DNA of 64,000 nt from an uncultured Flavobacteriaceae bacterium (GTDB lineage: Bacteria; Bacteroidota; Bacteroidia; Flavobacteriales; Flavobacteriaceae), in assembly GCA_937929935.1 (NCBI GenBank), contig CALFUL010000004.1:186001-250000 (forward strand). Reading direction: 5' to 3'. The position numbers were made by a program, and so were the translations under genes. The notes under the pieces are model-generated. The model saw only the letters and a list, made by a program, of their open reading frames with translations, was not told the DNA's origin and made no database searches. Below are positions 35,274-43,059 of the stretch, piece by piece; positions within the stretch are counted from its first letter, which is position 1, and every line of letters begins with the position of its first letter.

Positions 35274-36104
35274 TTAGTTTTCTACTTTTATAGTAACCGC
35301 TTCACAACTTTTTAAATCTGAATTCAAAATGATGTTTTTAGAAGAACTTCCGTCAGAAATTTCTATAGAAACTGTGTTTGGTGGCGATGTTCCTAGGTTG
35401 TGAGCGTAAAGAAATAAATCATTCTTTTTTGATTTATCTAATTGAATAGAAAATTTCTTTTTCTGATAGGTTAATGCGTATTTCGAAACAATAGCTTCTC
35501 CGTTCAAGTAAATTGAAACAATATCGCCATCAACTCTACCGTGATCCCACAACATAATATGAATATCTTTATTTGAAACGATAAGTTCATCAACGTAATT
35601 GATTTTTCTACCATCAAAACTATCGCGAAGACCCGGTGTTGTCGAACTTGCTTCTGAAGGTGTATTTTGGATACTTACGTTTTGCAACTGGGTATTTCTA
35701 GGAGTATCTTTTTTAATGGTAAAAAGAGGAGTAGCATATTTAGCTACGCTTAATTTGTTTACAGGAAATAATTCAATGGCGATGACGCGGTAATTATTGC
35801 CAGCGGCTAAAGAACGTTTTAGATCGATATTCTTAACAAACTTCTTGTTTTTAAAAATACCGAGTTCTTGCACCACCAGTTCATCTTGAAATAAATAAAA
35901 TTGTAGTGTTTTGTCTTCAGGAATGTTTACCGTGTTCCAGGCAAGTTCTGCTCCGCTTGAAATAACCCAAACTGTAGCACTATTTGGAGACGTAATTTTT
36001 ATAGATGATTTTTCATCTGATTGAGAGAATCCTTTACCCATTCCAAAAATAGGAAGCATGAATAATACGCCTAAAGAGAATAGTCTAACCAATGAATATA
36101 ACAT
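35274..36104 (-). CDS. Secreted protein with N-terminal immunoglobulin-like domain
   Basis: A 276-residue exported protein of unknown function. The signal peptide ends near GKGFSQ (about 28). The first domain (about 33-130: IKITSPNSATVWVISSGAELAWNTVNIP) resembles the Ser-Thr-rich/Kre9-like beta-sandwich domain. The second (about 165-275: DELIVSNKDIHIMLWDHGRVDGDIVSIYLNGEAIVS...LYAHNLGTSPPNTVSIEISDG) is a beta domain seen in other flavobacterial surface proteins. A 7-bp inverted repeat GTGTAAT/ATTACAC (36105-36127) abuts the start codon. It sits with the PorP and PD40 genes on the same strand. Confidence 0.65.
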   Translation of the reverse strand: MLYSLVRLFSLGVLFMLPIFGMGKGFSQSDEKSSIKITSPNSATVWVISSGAELAWNTVNIPEDKTLQFYLFQDELVVQELGIFKNKKFVKNIDLKRSLAAGNNYRVIAIELFPVNKLSVAKYATPLFTIKKDTPRNTQLQNVSIQNTPSEASSTTPGLRDSFDGRKINYVDELIVSNKDIHIMLWDHGRVDGDIVSIYLNGEAIVSKYALTYQKKKFSIQLDKSKKNDLFLYAHNLGTSPPNTVSIEISDGSSSKNIILNSDLKSCEAVTIKVEN

Positions 36105-36213
36105 GTGTAATCTTCTAAAAATTACACTTTAAACGTTGAAAAAATATACATATTGTAGATTAGATCAAAAGCGAATACTTCTATAATAGAGGATAAACTA
36201 AAGATGCGTGTTT

Positions 36214-36771
36214 TTAAATTTGATATTCCTCATTATTATGATCATGATTTTCCTCTGGTAAAAAGACATCCTTTAAGATGTAAGATCCAATAAGAGTAAT
36301 CCCTAGAGATAACATATGAATGGCATAATCCCATTCTAAAAATCGCATAATACTACCAGAAATAACAACTAGAGTGCCAATGATTAAAATACCATTCCAG
36401 ATAATTTGGCTCAGTGAGTTTTTTGCATTGCGATCATCATCTAAAAAGTAGGCTGTGCCTTCTAAAACAAACCAAATAACAAAAGTTGTTGCAGTAAGAA
36501 TTTGAGAAAAAAGCGTGAACGGAAGATCTAAAACTTGTAATACCCCGTTTATTGACCATGATAATACTAAAACAAATTTAGTTGTATCAATAAATTTTCG
36601 CTCGGTTTTCTTTACATATCTGAACGCATATAAAGCTGAAAGAGAGGTGAAGCCAACTAGTAATATTTCTTTGGCGAAAGACCACTCTAATAGTTTCGAA
36701 ATAATTCCGAATAAAATTACAATCAGAGAAAATCTAATGGGTAATTTCAATACTTTTTTGCTAGTATTCAT
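36214..36771 (-). CDS. Small polytopic membrane protein, GldL-like in part
   Basis: A 185-residue protein with five to six hydrophobic helices. Two short repeats of the type 'G(I/S)I(S/M)(K/R)(L/F)LEW(S/D)(F/Y)A' occur at about 22-34 and 137-150 (GIISKLLEWSFAKEILLVG; GSIMRFLEWDYAIHMLSLG), suggesting an internal duplication. The pattern recalls the membrane part of the gliding protein GldL, but no GldL cytoplasmic domain is present. The C-terminus is acidic and His-rich (EENHDHNNEEYQI). The function is unknown. Confidence 0.65.
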   Translation of the reverse strand: MNTSKKVLKLPIRFSLIVILFGIISKLLEWSFAKEILLVGFTSLSALYAFRYVKKTERKFIDTTKFVLVLSWSINGVLQVLDLPFTLFSQILTATTFVIWFVLEGTAYFLDDDRNAKNSLSQIIWNGILIIGTLVVISGSIMRFLEWDYAIHMLSLGITLIGSYILKDVFLPEENHDHNNEEYQI

Positions 36772-36789
36772 ATGAACTTTCTTTAAGCG

Positions 36790-37233
36790 TTAAATAACTT
36801 TTATAAACGTTCTCAATCCTTCCATTATGCCAATAATATTGTGCACGGTTTCATCTAAATAATGTTTGATTAAAAAATGCGGAATGCGAATAGTGGTAAA
36901 ACCGTTTTTGAAAGAATGCATTGCTTCTTCAAGATCATTGATGGCTTGCTCATGTGTTAACATGTGATATTCGCAATCAATTTCAATGTTTAACTTTACG
37001 CGCGAAATAGCGATATCTACTGACTTTTTACCGTCCCACCATTCTAACATGGCTTGCACACCTTGTTCTTTTAATCCATAATATAATTGGATCGCTTCAA
37101 GGGGGGTTCCGTTTTGTTCATTCAATCTTTCCATTCGTTCTCGATGGTGTTGGCAAAGCTCAACACCCAAAGAATCAACAGAATTCTTGTGGTCGAGATA
37201 ACTCAGTTTTACGTTACATTCTAAACAGTTCAT
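36790..37233 (-). CDS. Cys/His-cluster protein with DUF559-like nuclease fold
   Basis: About 147 residues from the ATG at 37233 (an upstream ATG at 37269 adds 12). An N-terminal cluster (CLEC...ELCQHH) could bind zinc. The C-terminal half (SVDIAISRVKLNIEIDCEYHMLTHEQAINDLEEAMHSF...TIRIPHFLIKHYLDE) follows the DUF559/VSR pattern: Asp, then Glu-x-Asp with a His four residues on, and a later Asp-Leu. That suggests a PD-(D/E)xK-type fold. No methylase or restriction partner is adjacent, and nuclease activity is inference only. It is divergent from the Nramp-like gene. Confidence 0.55.
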   Translation of the reverse strand: MNCLECNVKLSYLDHKNSVDSLGVELCQHHRERMERLNEQNGTPLEAIQLYYGLKEQGVQAMLEWWDGKKSVDIAISRVKLNIEIDCEYHMLTHEQAINDLEEAMHSFKNGFTTIRIPHFLIKHYLDETVHNIIGIMEGLRTFIKVI

Positions 37234-37337
37234 TAAAGAGGCAATTTGGGTTGGGAAAATAATAACCACACCATTTTTGAATTATTATATATTCTCGATG
37301 TATGGTACCCCACTTTTAGACGAACTGCAAAGTTTTA

Positions 37338-37366
37338 GATGAAATGCACTTTTTTTGCATTTCATC
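37338..37366. promoter_or_regulatory. 11-bp inverted repeat upstream of the Nramp-pxp operon
   Basis: GATGAAATGCA (37338-37348) and TGCATTTCATC (37356-37366) are perfect inverted repeats with a 7-nt T-rich spacer. They lie in the divergent promoter region, about 22 nt upstream of a candidate -33 element, as an operator would. Confidence 0.5.
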
Positions 37367-37387
37367 GATTGAAATATTTACATGGTT

Positions 37388-37420
37388 TTGTTTCGATTAC
37401 CAGATAACATTTTATCTTTA
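37388..37420 (+). promoter_or_regulatory. Candidate promoter of the Nramp-pxp operon
   Basis: TTG at 37388-37390, 22-nt spacer, TATCTTTA at 37413-37420 (one mismatch to TAnnTTTG), about 20 nt before the ATG at 37441. Confidence 0.35.
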
Positions 37421-37440
37421 ATTTTCTTACCAACTTAATT

Positions 37441-38634
37441 ATGTTCAAAAAAATTGGTCCAGGTGTTTTAGTTGCGGCGGCTTTTATTGGTCCGGGTACC
37501 GTTACCGCTTGTAGTTTAGCAGGTGTTAAATTTGGGTATGCATTGCTATGGGCAATGTTATTATCTATTATCGCCACCATTGTCTTACAAGAAATGTCTG
37601 CGCGTTTAGGTATTGTTACCCAAAAGGGCTTGGCAGAGGTTATAAAAGAAGAGCTAAAAACAAAATGGATTCGTAACCTACTGATAGGAATCATTCTTGC
37701 TGCGATTATTGTAGGTAACGCAGCATACGAGGCCGGCAATATTGGTGGGGCAACCTTAGGCCTAGAAGCCTTGTTCGGAACTGAATACTTAAAACTGTAC
37801 CCTTTTGTGATAGGTTTCTTTGCTTTTATACTTTTATATATAGGTAATTATAAAATACTTGAAAAGGTATTTGTAAGCCTTGTAATCATTATGAGTATAT
37901 CATTTGTAGTAACCGCTATAATTACCAAGCCAGATTTAGTAGCGATTTTTAAAGGCTTATTTATTCCTTCAGTACCAAAAGATGGCATATTGACAATTAT
38001 AGCTTTGGTGGGTACAACAGTTGTGCCTTATAACTTGTTTTTACATGCTTCGTTAGTAAGTGAAAAATGGAAATCTGATAAAGACCTAAAGACAGCAAAA
38101 CGCGATAGCTTTATTTCAATTGCGCTGGGCGGCATGGTTTCAATGGCTATCATTATTGCGGCAACAACTATTAAAGGCAATGACATTAATAATGTGATTG
38201 AAATGGCACAAGGTTTAGAACCTTTATATGGTAAAGCAGCTAAATATTTTATTGGAATAGGCCTTTTCGCAGCCGGTGTAACATCAGCAATTACGGCACC
38301 CTTGGCAGCAGCCTATGTGGCGAATAGTATTTTTGGATGGAAGGCTAACATGAAAGACATTAGATTTAAATCAGTATGGATTTTCATTTTAGCAATTGGC
38401 ATTACCTTCATGTCTCTAGGATATAAACCCATTGAAATTATAAAATTCGCTCAAATTGCTAACGGACTCCTTTTACCCGTCATTGCTATTTTTTTACTGT
38501 GGGTGGTTAATAAATCTTCAGTAATGAGAGAATTCAAAAACTCGAAACTGCAAAATTCTATCGGAATCATCATTATTATATTGACCCTGATATTAGGCGC
38601 TAAAAGTATCTATAAAGTGTTCGAAACTTTTTAA
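37441..38634 (+). CDS. Nramp-like transporter lacking canonical metal ligands
   Basis: A 397-residue inner-membrane transporter with about eleven helices and the Nramp fold. The first helix reads GPGVLVAAAFIGPGTVTACS: Gly17-Pro-Gly-Thr20 replaces the Asp-Pro-Gly-Asn metal site. The sixth reads GTTVVPYNLFLHASLVSEKW: Val195-Pro-Tyr-Asn198 replaces Met-Pro-His-Asn. Both canonical acidic and sulfur ligands are thus gone, so Mn2+/Fe2+ transport is unlikely. The stop codon touches the pxpA ATG, and pxpB and pxpC follow. Bacillus ycsG, an Nramp-family gene beside ycsF/kipI/kipA, has the same neighbourhood. A role in importing 5-oxoproline or a related compound is inferred. Confidence 0.85.
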   Translation: MFKKIGPGVLVAAAFIGPGTVTACSLAGVKFGYALLWAMLLSIIATIVLQEMSARLGIVTQKGLAEVIKEELKTKWIRNLLIGIILAAIIVGNAAYEAGNIGGATLGLEALFGTEYLKLYPFVIGFFAFILLYIGNYKILEKVFVSLVIIMSISFVVTAIITKPDLVAIFKGLFIPSVPKDGILTIIALVGTTVVPYNLFLHASLVSEKWKSDKDLKTAKRDSFISIALGGMVSMAIIIAATTIKGNDINNVIEMAQGLEPLYGKAAKYFIGIGLFAAGVTSAITAPLAAAYVANSIFGWKANMKDIRFKSVWIFILAIGITFMSLGYKPIEIIKFAQIANGLLLPVIAIFLLWVVNKSSVMREFKNSKLQNSIGIIIIILTLILGAKSIYKVFETF

Positions 38635-39378
38635 ATGAATGTAAAGTATATCGATATTAATTGTGATGTAGGTGAAGGCATTGGTAATGATGAAATCATT
38701 CTTCCAATGATTTCATCATGTAATATTGCAACTGGTGGTCATGCAGGTACGGCTGAGTCGATGAGAAAGGTAATTCAGCTGGCGAAAGCAAATACGGTTA
38801 AAATAGGAGCGCATCCTTCGTATCCAGATAAAGAAAATTTTGGCAGAAAATCTATTGCTCTTAGTGCTCAAGAACTTATCGAGACTGTAAAAAGTCAATT
38901 AATCGAGTTCGAAAATATTCTAGATCAAGAAAATGCGGTGCTACATCATATTAAACCACACGGAGCCTTATATAATGATATTGCAAAAAATAAAGATTTA
39001 GCCAAGATCTTTTTAAAAGCAATTGAAACTTATAAAGAACAACTATTTTTATATGTTCCTTTTAACTCAGAAATAGAACAGCTTGCACAACAAGAGGGTT
39101 ATAATATAAAACACGAAGCTTTTGGCGATAGAAATTATAATGCTGATGGTTCTTTGGTTTCTAGAAAATTAGAAGATGCCGTAATTTCTGAACCAGAGAA
39201 TGTTCTAAAGCATATTGTGAGTATGGCAAATCATGAAAAAATTGTTTTGACCAATGGTCAAACCTTGGCAGTAAAAGCTGATACCTTTTGCATTCATGGC
39301 GATACGCCATCAGCCTATGAAATATTGAGGTATCTTGCAGCCCAATTACCTGAATTTAATATTATGATTGAAACCTAA
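38635..39378 (+). CDS. pxpA: 5-oxoprolinase subunit A (LamB/YcsF family)
   Basis: A 247-residue LamB/YcsF family protein, one of three subunits of the prokaryotic ATP-dependent 5-oxoprolinase that converts pyroglutamate to glutamate. Signatures are IDINCDVGEGIGNDEIILPMISSCNIATGGHAGTAESM at the N-terminus, KIGAHPSYPDKENFGRK (about 57-73), HHIKPHGALYNDI (about 103-115) and GFGDRNYNADGSLVSR-type AFGDRNYNADGSLVSRK. It starts directly after the transporter stop and ends 2 nt before pxpB. Confidence 0.95.
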   Translation: MNVKYIDINCDVGEGIGNDEIILPMISSCNIATGGHAGTAESMRKVIQLAKANTVKIGAHPSYPDKENFGRKSIALSAQELIETVKSQLIEFENILDQENAVLHHIKPHGALYNDIAKNKDLAKIFLKAIETYKEQLFLYVPFNSEIEQLAQQEGYNIKHEAFGDRNYNADGSLVSRKLEDAVISEPENVLKHIVSMANHEKIVLTNGQTLAVKADTFCIHGDTPSAYEILRYLAAQLPEFNIMIET

Positions 39379-39380
39379 GT

Positions 39381-40112
39381 ATGTTCGCCATAACCATAAA
39401 ACCTTTCGGGCTTCACGCTATATTAATTGAATGGCCACAACATGTCAAAGAAGAAATTCTTGATGATTTGCTTGCTTTTGAAGCGCATTTGAAAAACAAT
39501 TGTCTTGATGTTAATTTGTGGGAGCTAGTGCCCTCATACAACTCAATTACCTTAATAAATAGGCATGAACACGTTCATTATGAGCAGATTAGTATAGCGT
39601 TGAAAAAGTGGTATAAATCAAAAAATACTCAAGTAAAAACCCAAAAATACTTATGGCGTTTACCTGTTTGTTATGATGAAGAATTTGGCATTGATCTTCA
39701 AGAAGTAGCGAATAAATTAAGTAAAACTCCTGGTCAAATAATTGAAGAACACACTGCAAATACCTTAACGGTTTATGGTATTGGCTTTCTTCCAGGCTTT
39801 ATGTACTTAGGTGGTTTGTCGCCAACTTTGAAAGTGCCAAGAAGATCCTCACCAAGATTAAATGTTAGCAAAGGCTCTGTTGGAATTGCAGGAGAGCAAA
39901 CCGGAATCTACCCCCAGACATCGCCAGGTGGCTGGAATATTATTGGTAGGTGTAGCGTTGATCTTTTTAATCCCAAAGAAGAGAATCCTTGTTTTGTCAA
40001 AGTAGGCGATAAGGTGCAGTTTTACCCAATTACAAGAGATGAATATAAGTTGCATAAAATAGAAGCTGAGGTAGGTATTTACAAACACGAAAAATCAGAT
40101 TGGAATGCTTAA
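39381..40112 (+). CDS. pxpB: 5-oxoprolinase subunit B (KipI family)
   Basis: A 243-residue allophanate-hydrolase-subunit-1 / KipI family protein, second subunit of 5-oxoprolinase. The signature IYGIGFLPGFMYLGGLSPTLKVPRRSSPR appears as VYGIGFLPGF...KVPRRSSPRL (about 134-160), followed by GSVGIAGEQTGIYPQTSPGGWNIIGR (about 162-190), both highly conserved. It overlaps pxpC by 8 nt, consistent with translational coupling. KipI of Bacillus also inhibits the sporulation kinase KinA; nothing here suggests that role. Confidence 0.95.
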   Translation: MFAITIKPFGLHAILIEWPQHVKEEILDDLLAFEAHLKNNCLDVNLWELVPSYNSITLINRHEHVHYEQISIALKKWYKSKNTQVKTQKYLWRLPVCYDEEFGIDLQEVANKLSKTPGQIIEEHTANTLTVYGIGFLPGFMYLGGLSPTLKVPRRSSPRLNVSKGSVGIAGEQTGIYPQTSPGGWNIIGRCSVDLFNPKEENPCFVKVGDKVQFYPITRDEYKLHKIEAEVGIYKHEKSDWNA

Positions 40113-40965
40113 ACTTTTAAAATCTGGCTTTTTCACTACCATTCAAGATGGGGGTCGTTTTGGCTTTTTAAGACAAGGGGTTCCTGTTAGTGGTTTTATG
40201 GATGCTGCAACGGCAATTAAATTGAACAAACTATTAGAGAACGAGCCGCATACCAACCAGTTAGAAATTACCATGACAGGGCCAACAGCAGTTTTTGAAA
40301 CGCCCAGTTTTATTTGTGTGGGTGGTGCTGAAATGTTTGTTACATTGAATAATGAGCCTATTGAAAACTTCAAAGTTTACCGCGTAAATGCTGGAGATAT
40401 ATTTTCTTACGGAAAATTAGAAAAAGGCTTTCGCAGCTATTTAGCCATTAAAGGCGGATTTAAAACAGAAAGCGTTTTAGGAAGTACATCATTTTATAAC
40501 CCGATAACCTCAAAGAGAGCATTGAAAGATTTAGATGAACTTGATTATGAACGTAATGATTTGTTTGAACCCAAAGATTTGAGCTACAAGAAAAACTCAA
40601 GTTTAAATGAACATGTGCTTGATGTCTATCAAGGTCCTGAATATAATCAACTCAATGAAAATCAACTTGAAAGCTTGTTTCATCAAGATTTTAAAGTCGC
40701 CAAAGAAAATAATAGAATGGCATATCAATTAGAAGAAACAATTGAGGGTCACGAAATTTCAATGCTTACTTCTGCTACCTTACCCGGAACGGTGCAATTG
40801 ACCCCCTCAGGTAAATTGATTATTCTCATGAAAGATGGTCAAACAACGGGCGGATATCCTAGAATTTTACAATTATCTGACCAAGCAATTTCGGCACTAT
40901 CACAAAAGAAATCTAGAGATATTTTGAATTTCAAACTTTTATCAAACTTAAGTATTGAAGTTTAA
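40105..40965 (+). CDS. pxpC: 5-oxoprolinase subunit C (KipA family)
   Basis: A 286-residue biotin-dependent-carboxyltransferase-like (AHS2/KipA) protein, third subunit of 5-oxoprolinase. Family signatures are GFFTTIQDGGRFGFLRQGVPVSGFMD (about 7-32), EITMTGPTAVFETPSFICVGGAE, YLAIKGGF (about 112-119), YQGPEYNQL and LTSATLPGTVQLTPSGKLIILMKDGQTTGGYPRI near the C-terminus. It is the last gene of the four-gene operon. Confidence 0.95.
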   Translation: MLKLLKSGFFTTIQDGGRFGFLRQGVPVSGFMDAATAIKLNKLLENEPHTNQLEITMTGPTAVFETPSFICVGGAEMFVTLNNEPIENFKVYRVNAGDIFSYGKLEKGFRSYLAIKGGFKTESVLGSTSFYNPITSKRALKDLDELDYERNDLFEPKDLSYKKNSSLNEHVLDVYQGPEYNQLNENQLESLFHQDFKVAKENNRMAYQLEETIEGHEISMLTSATLPGTVQLTPSGKLIILMKDGQTTGGYPRILQLSDQAISALSQKKSRDILNFKLLSNLSIEV

Positions 40966-41063
40966 AAAATAATAATTAATATTGCCTTAATGAAGAACGC
41001 AAAAATCGTAGTCAATGAAATTATTATTCCTAATAAGGAATGATATAGATTTTCATTGAATAG

Positions 41064-41103
41064 AAAAACCTGTATCAGATATATTTGATACAGGTTTTTT
41101 TTG
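41064..41103 (+). terminator. Terminator after pxpC
   Basis: AAAACCTGTATCA pairs with TGATACAGGTTTT around a short loop, followed by an eight-T run on plus. The A-run on the left makes it potentially bidirectional. Confidence 0.85.
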
Positions 41104-41240
41104 TAAAAAAATCAAATTATTAGATCTTATAATGCAGAGAACACCTCCAATGAATATGATAAATTAATACATCTATATATTTGATAATCAGACCTTTAAA
41201 TTAAAATTTTTATAATTGAATTTAGACAACAATTGAGTAA

Positions 41241-41275
41241 TTGACTTAATCTAATTCAGAAAGCCAATATATTTG
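41241..41275 (+). promoter_or_regulatory. Candidate ilvD promoter
   Basis: TATATTTG at 41268-41275 is an exact -7 match. TTG at 41241-41243 is a possible -33 element, though the 24-nt spacer is longer than usual. The predicted leader to the ATG at 41314 is about 30 nt. Confidence 0.4.
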
Positions 41276-41313
41276 ATAAGAGAAGCTTTGAATAGGTAAA
41301 ATTAACACCCTTT

Positions 41314-42990
41314 ATGGAATTGAATAAACACAGTAAAAATGTAACCCAAGACCCAACGCAACCCGCTGCGCAGGCAATGTTATATGCCATCGGATTAACC
41401 GAGGAGGATTTGAAAAAACCTTTGATTGGTATTGGTAGTACAGGTTATGAAGGCAACCCTTGCAACATGCACTTGAATGATTTGGCGCAAGAAGTCAAAA
41501 AGGGCGTGAATGAAAGCGGAAATGTAGGCCTGGTTTTTAACACCATAGGTGTTAGTGATGGTATTTCAATGGGTACCTATGGCATGCGATACTCTTTGCC
41601 TTCTCGTGATATTATTGCTGATTCTATGGAAACCGTAGTGCAGGCCATGAATTATGATGGTTTAGTTACTGTTGTGGGTTGTGATAAAAATATGCCAGGG
41701 GCTTTAATGGCGATGATTCGTTTGAATCGACCTTCAGTATTGGTGTATGGAGGTACTATAGCTTCCGGATGTTTTAAAGATAAAAAACTTGATGTTGTTT
41801 CAGCTTTTGAAGCATGGGGTCAGAAAGTAGCTGGCACTATGAATGAGGCTGATTATAAAGGCGTTATTCAAAATGCTTGTCCCGGTGCTGGTGCTTGCGG
41901 CGGAATGTATACAGCAAACACCATGGCTTCTGCAATTGAGGCTTTAGGTATGGCTATGCCGTTTAATTCTTCAAATCCTGCAATTGGAAAAGAAAAACAG
42001 AATGATGCGATTGAATCGGGTAGAGCACTTCGTAACCTTTTAGAAAAAGATATTAAACCAAGTGATATCATTAGTAGAAAGTCTTTAGAGAATGCAGTTC
42101 GTTTGCTTACGCTGTTAGGTGGTTCAACAAATGCGGTGCTTCACTTCTTAGCTATTGCTAAAGCGGCTGAAATAGAATTTACTTTAGATGATTTTCAAAA
42201 AATTAGTGATACCACGCCCTTTTTAGCTGATTTAAAACCGAGTGGTAAATTTTTGATGGAAGATGTGCATCGCGTTGGTGGTGTGCCAGCCGTTATGAAA
42301 TTTATGCTCGAGAACGGTATGCTTCATGGCGACTGTTTGACCGTTACCGGTAAAACCATTGCTGAAAATTTAGCTGAAGTACCTAGTTTGTTAAACGGAC
42401 AAAAAGTAATCAGACCTTTAGATGCGCCTATTAAAGAAACAGGGCATTTAAGAATACTATACGGTAATCTTGCCGAAGAAGGAGCAGTTGCAAAAATTAC
42501 TGGTAAAGAAGGATTGCATTTCTCTGGACCAGCGAAAGTGTATGATGATGAATTTCTTGCCAATGCAGGAATTGGTCGAGGAGAAGTGAAAAAAGGCGAT
42601 GTGGTTGTGATTCGTTATGAGGGTCCTAAAGGAGGCCCTGGTATGCCAGAAATGTTAAAACCAACAGCAGCCATAATGGGTGCCGGTTTGGGTAATGATG
42701 TGGCGTTGATTACAGATGGTCGATTTTCTGGTGGAACCCACGGTTTTGTTGTAGGGCATGTTTGTCCTGAAGCACAAGAAGGCGGTACCATTGGTCTTTT
42801 GCAAGATGGCGATGTCATTACTATTGATGCTGAAAAAAACAGCATTTCAGTTGATTTGACTGATGAAGAGTTGGCAACACGAAAATCAGATTGGAAAGCG
42901 CCATCATTAAAAGTTAAAAAAGGCAGTTTGTACAAATACGCAAGAACCGTATCATCAGCTTCGAAAGGATGCGTGACTGATGAGTTTTAG
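41314..42990 (+). CDS. ilvD: Dihydroxy-acid dehydratase
   Basis: A 558-residue iron-sulfur dehydratase, third common step of valine/isoleucine synthesis. Cluster Cys and signatures are visible: [15 protein letters not shown] (about 46-60), [15 protein letters not shown] (about 120-134), [17 protein letters not shown] (about 190-206), [15 protein letters not shown] and the C-terminal [21 protein letters not shown] (about 467-487). Length matches the short-form family. It opens the ilv operon; ilvB follows after 69 nt holding a GC-rich repeat. Confidence 0.97.
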   Translation: MELNKHSKNVTQDPTQPAAQAMLYAIGLTEEDLKKPLIGIGSTGYEGNPCNMHLNDLAQEVKKGVNESGNVGLVFNTIGVSDGISMGTYGMRYSLPSRDIIADSMETVVQAMNYDGLVTVVGCDKNMPGALMAMIRLNRPSVLVYGGTIASGCFKDKKLDVVSAFEAWGQKVAGTMNEADYKGVIQNACPGAGACGGMYTANTMASAIEALGMAMPFNSSNPAIGKEKQNDAIESGRALRNLLEKDIKPSDIISRKSLENAVRLLTLLGGSTNAVLHFLAIAKAAEIEFTLDDFQKISDTTPFLADLKPSGKFLMEDVHRVGGVPAVMKFMLENGMLHGDCLTVTGKTIAENLAEVPSLLNGQKVIRPLDAPIKETGHLRILYGNLAEEGAVAKITGKEGLHFSGPAKVYDDEFLANAGIGRGEVKKGDVVVIRYEGPKGGPGMPEMLKPTAAIMGAGLGNDVALITDGRFSGGTHGFVVGHVCPEAQEGGTIGLLQDGDVITIDAEKNSISVDLTDEELATRKSDWKAPSLKVKKGSLYKYARTVSSASKGCVTDEF

Positions 42991-43024
42991 ATTAGTAAGA
43001 AATATTAATAAAATGACCCAGAAA

Positions 43025-43057
43025 CTCCCCCTCCTTTGGAGGGGGTCGTGGGGAGGA
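43025..43057 (+). repeat. GC-rich hairpin repeat carrying the ilvB ribosome-binding site
   Basis: CCCCCTCC-ttt-GGAGGGGG (43027-43045) is a perfect 8-bp hairpin, followed by GGGGAGGAC (43050-43058) directly before the ilvB ATG at 43060. CTCCCC (43025-43030) can pair instead with GGGGAG of this strong Shine-Dalgarno. A similar unit occurs at 44800-44826. Confidence 0.7.
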
Positions 43058-43059
43058 CT

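Larger units (their letters stand above)
40966..41313. other. 348-nt gap between pxpC and ilvD
   Basis: Holds an imperfect outer inverted repeat around 41014-41060 (TCAATGAAA / TTTTCATTGA enclosing ATTCC/GGAAT), the terminator at 41064-41103, and three copies of TATATTTGATA (41080, 41177, 41268). The last of these is the probable ilvD -7 box. No ORF was seen. Confidence 0.5.

Noticed and set aside
37441-38634. Naming the transporter mntH
   Set aside because: The fold fits Nramp, but both key metal-binding motifs are altered and the gene is locked to pxpABC, so a manganese transporter name would mislead.
43036-43059. Upstream TTG start for ilvB
   Set aside because: It lies inside the GC-rich hairpin repeat and before a strong Shine-Dalgarno for the ATG at 43060.
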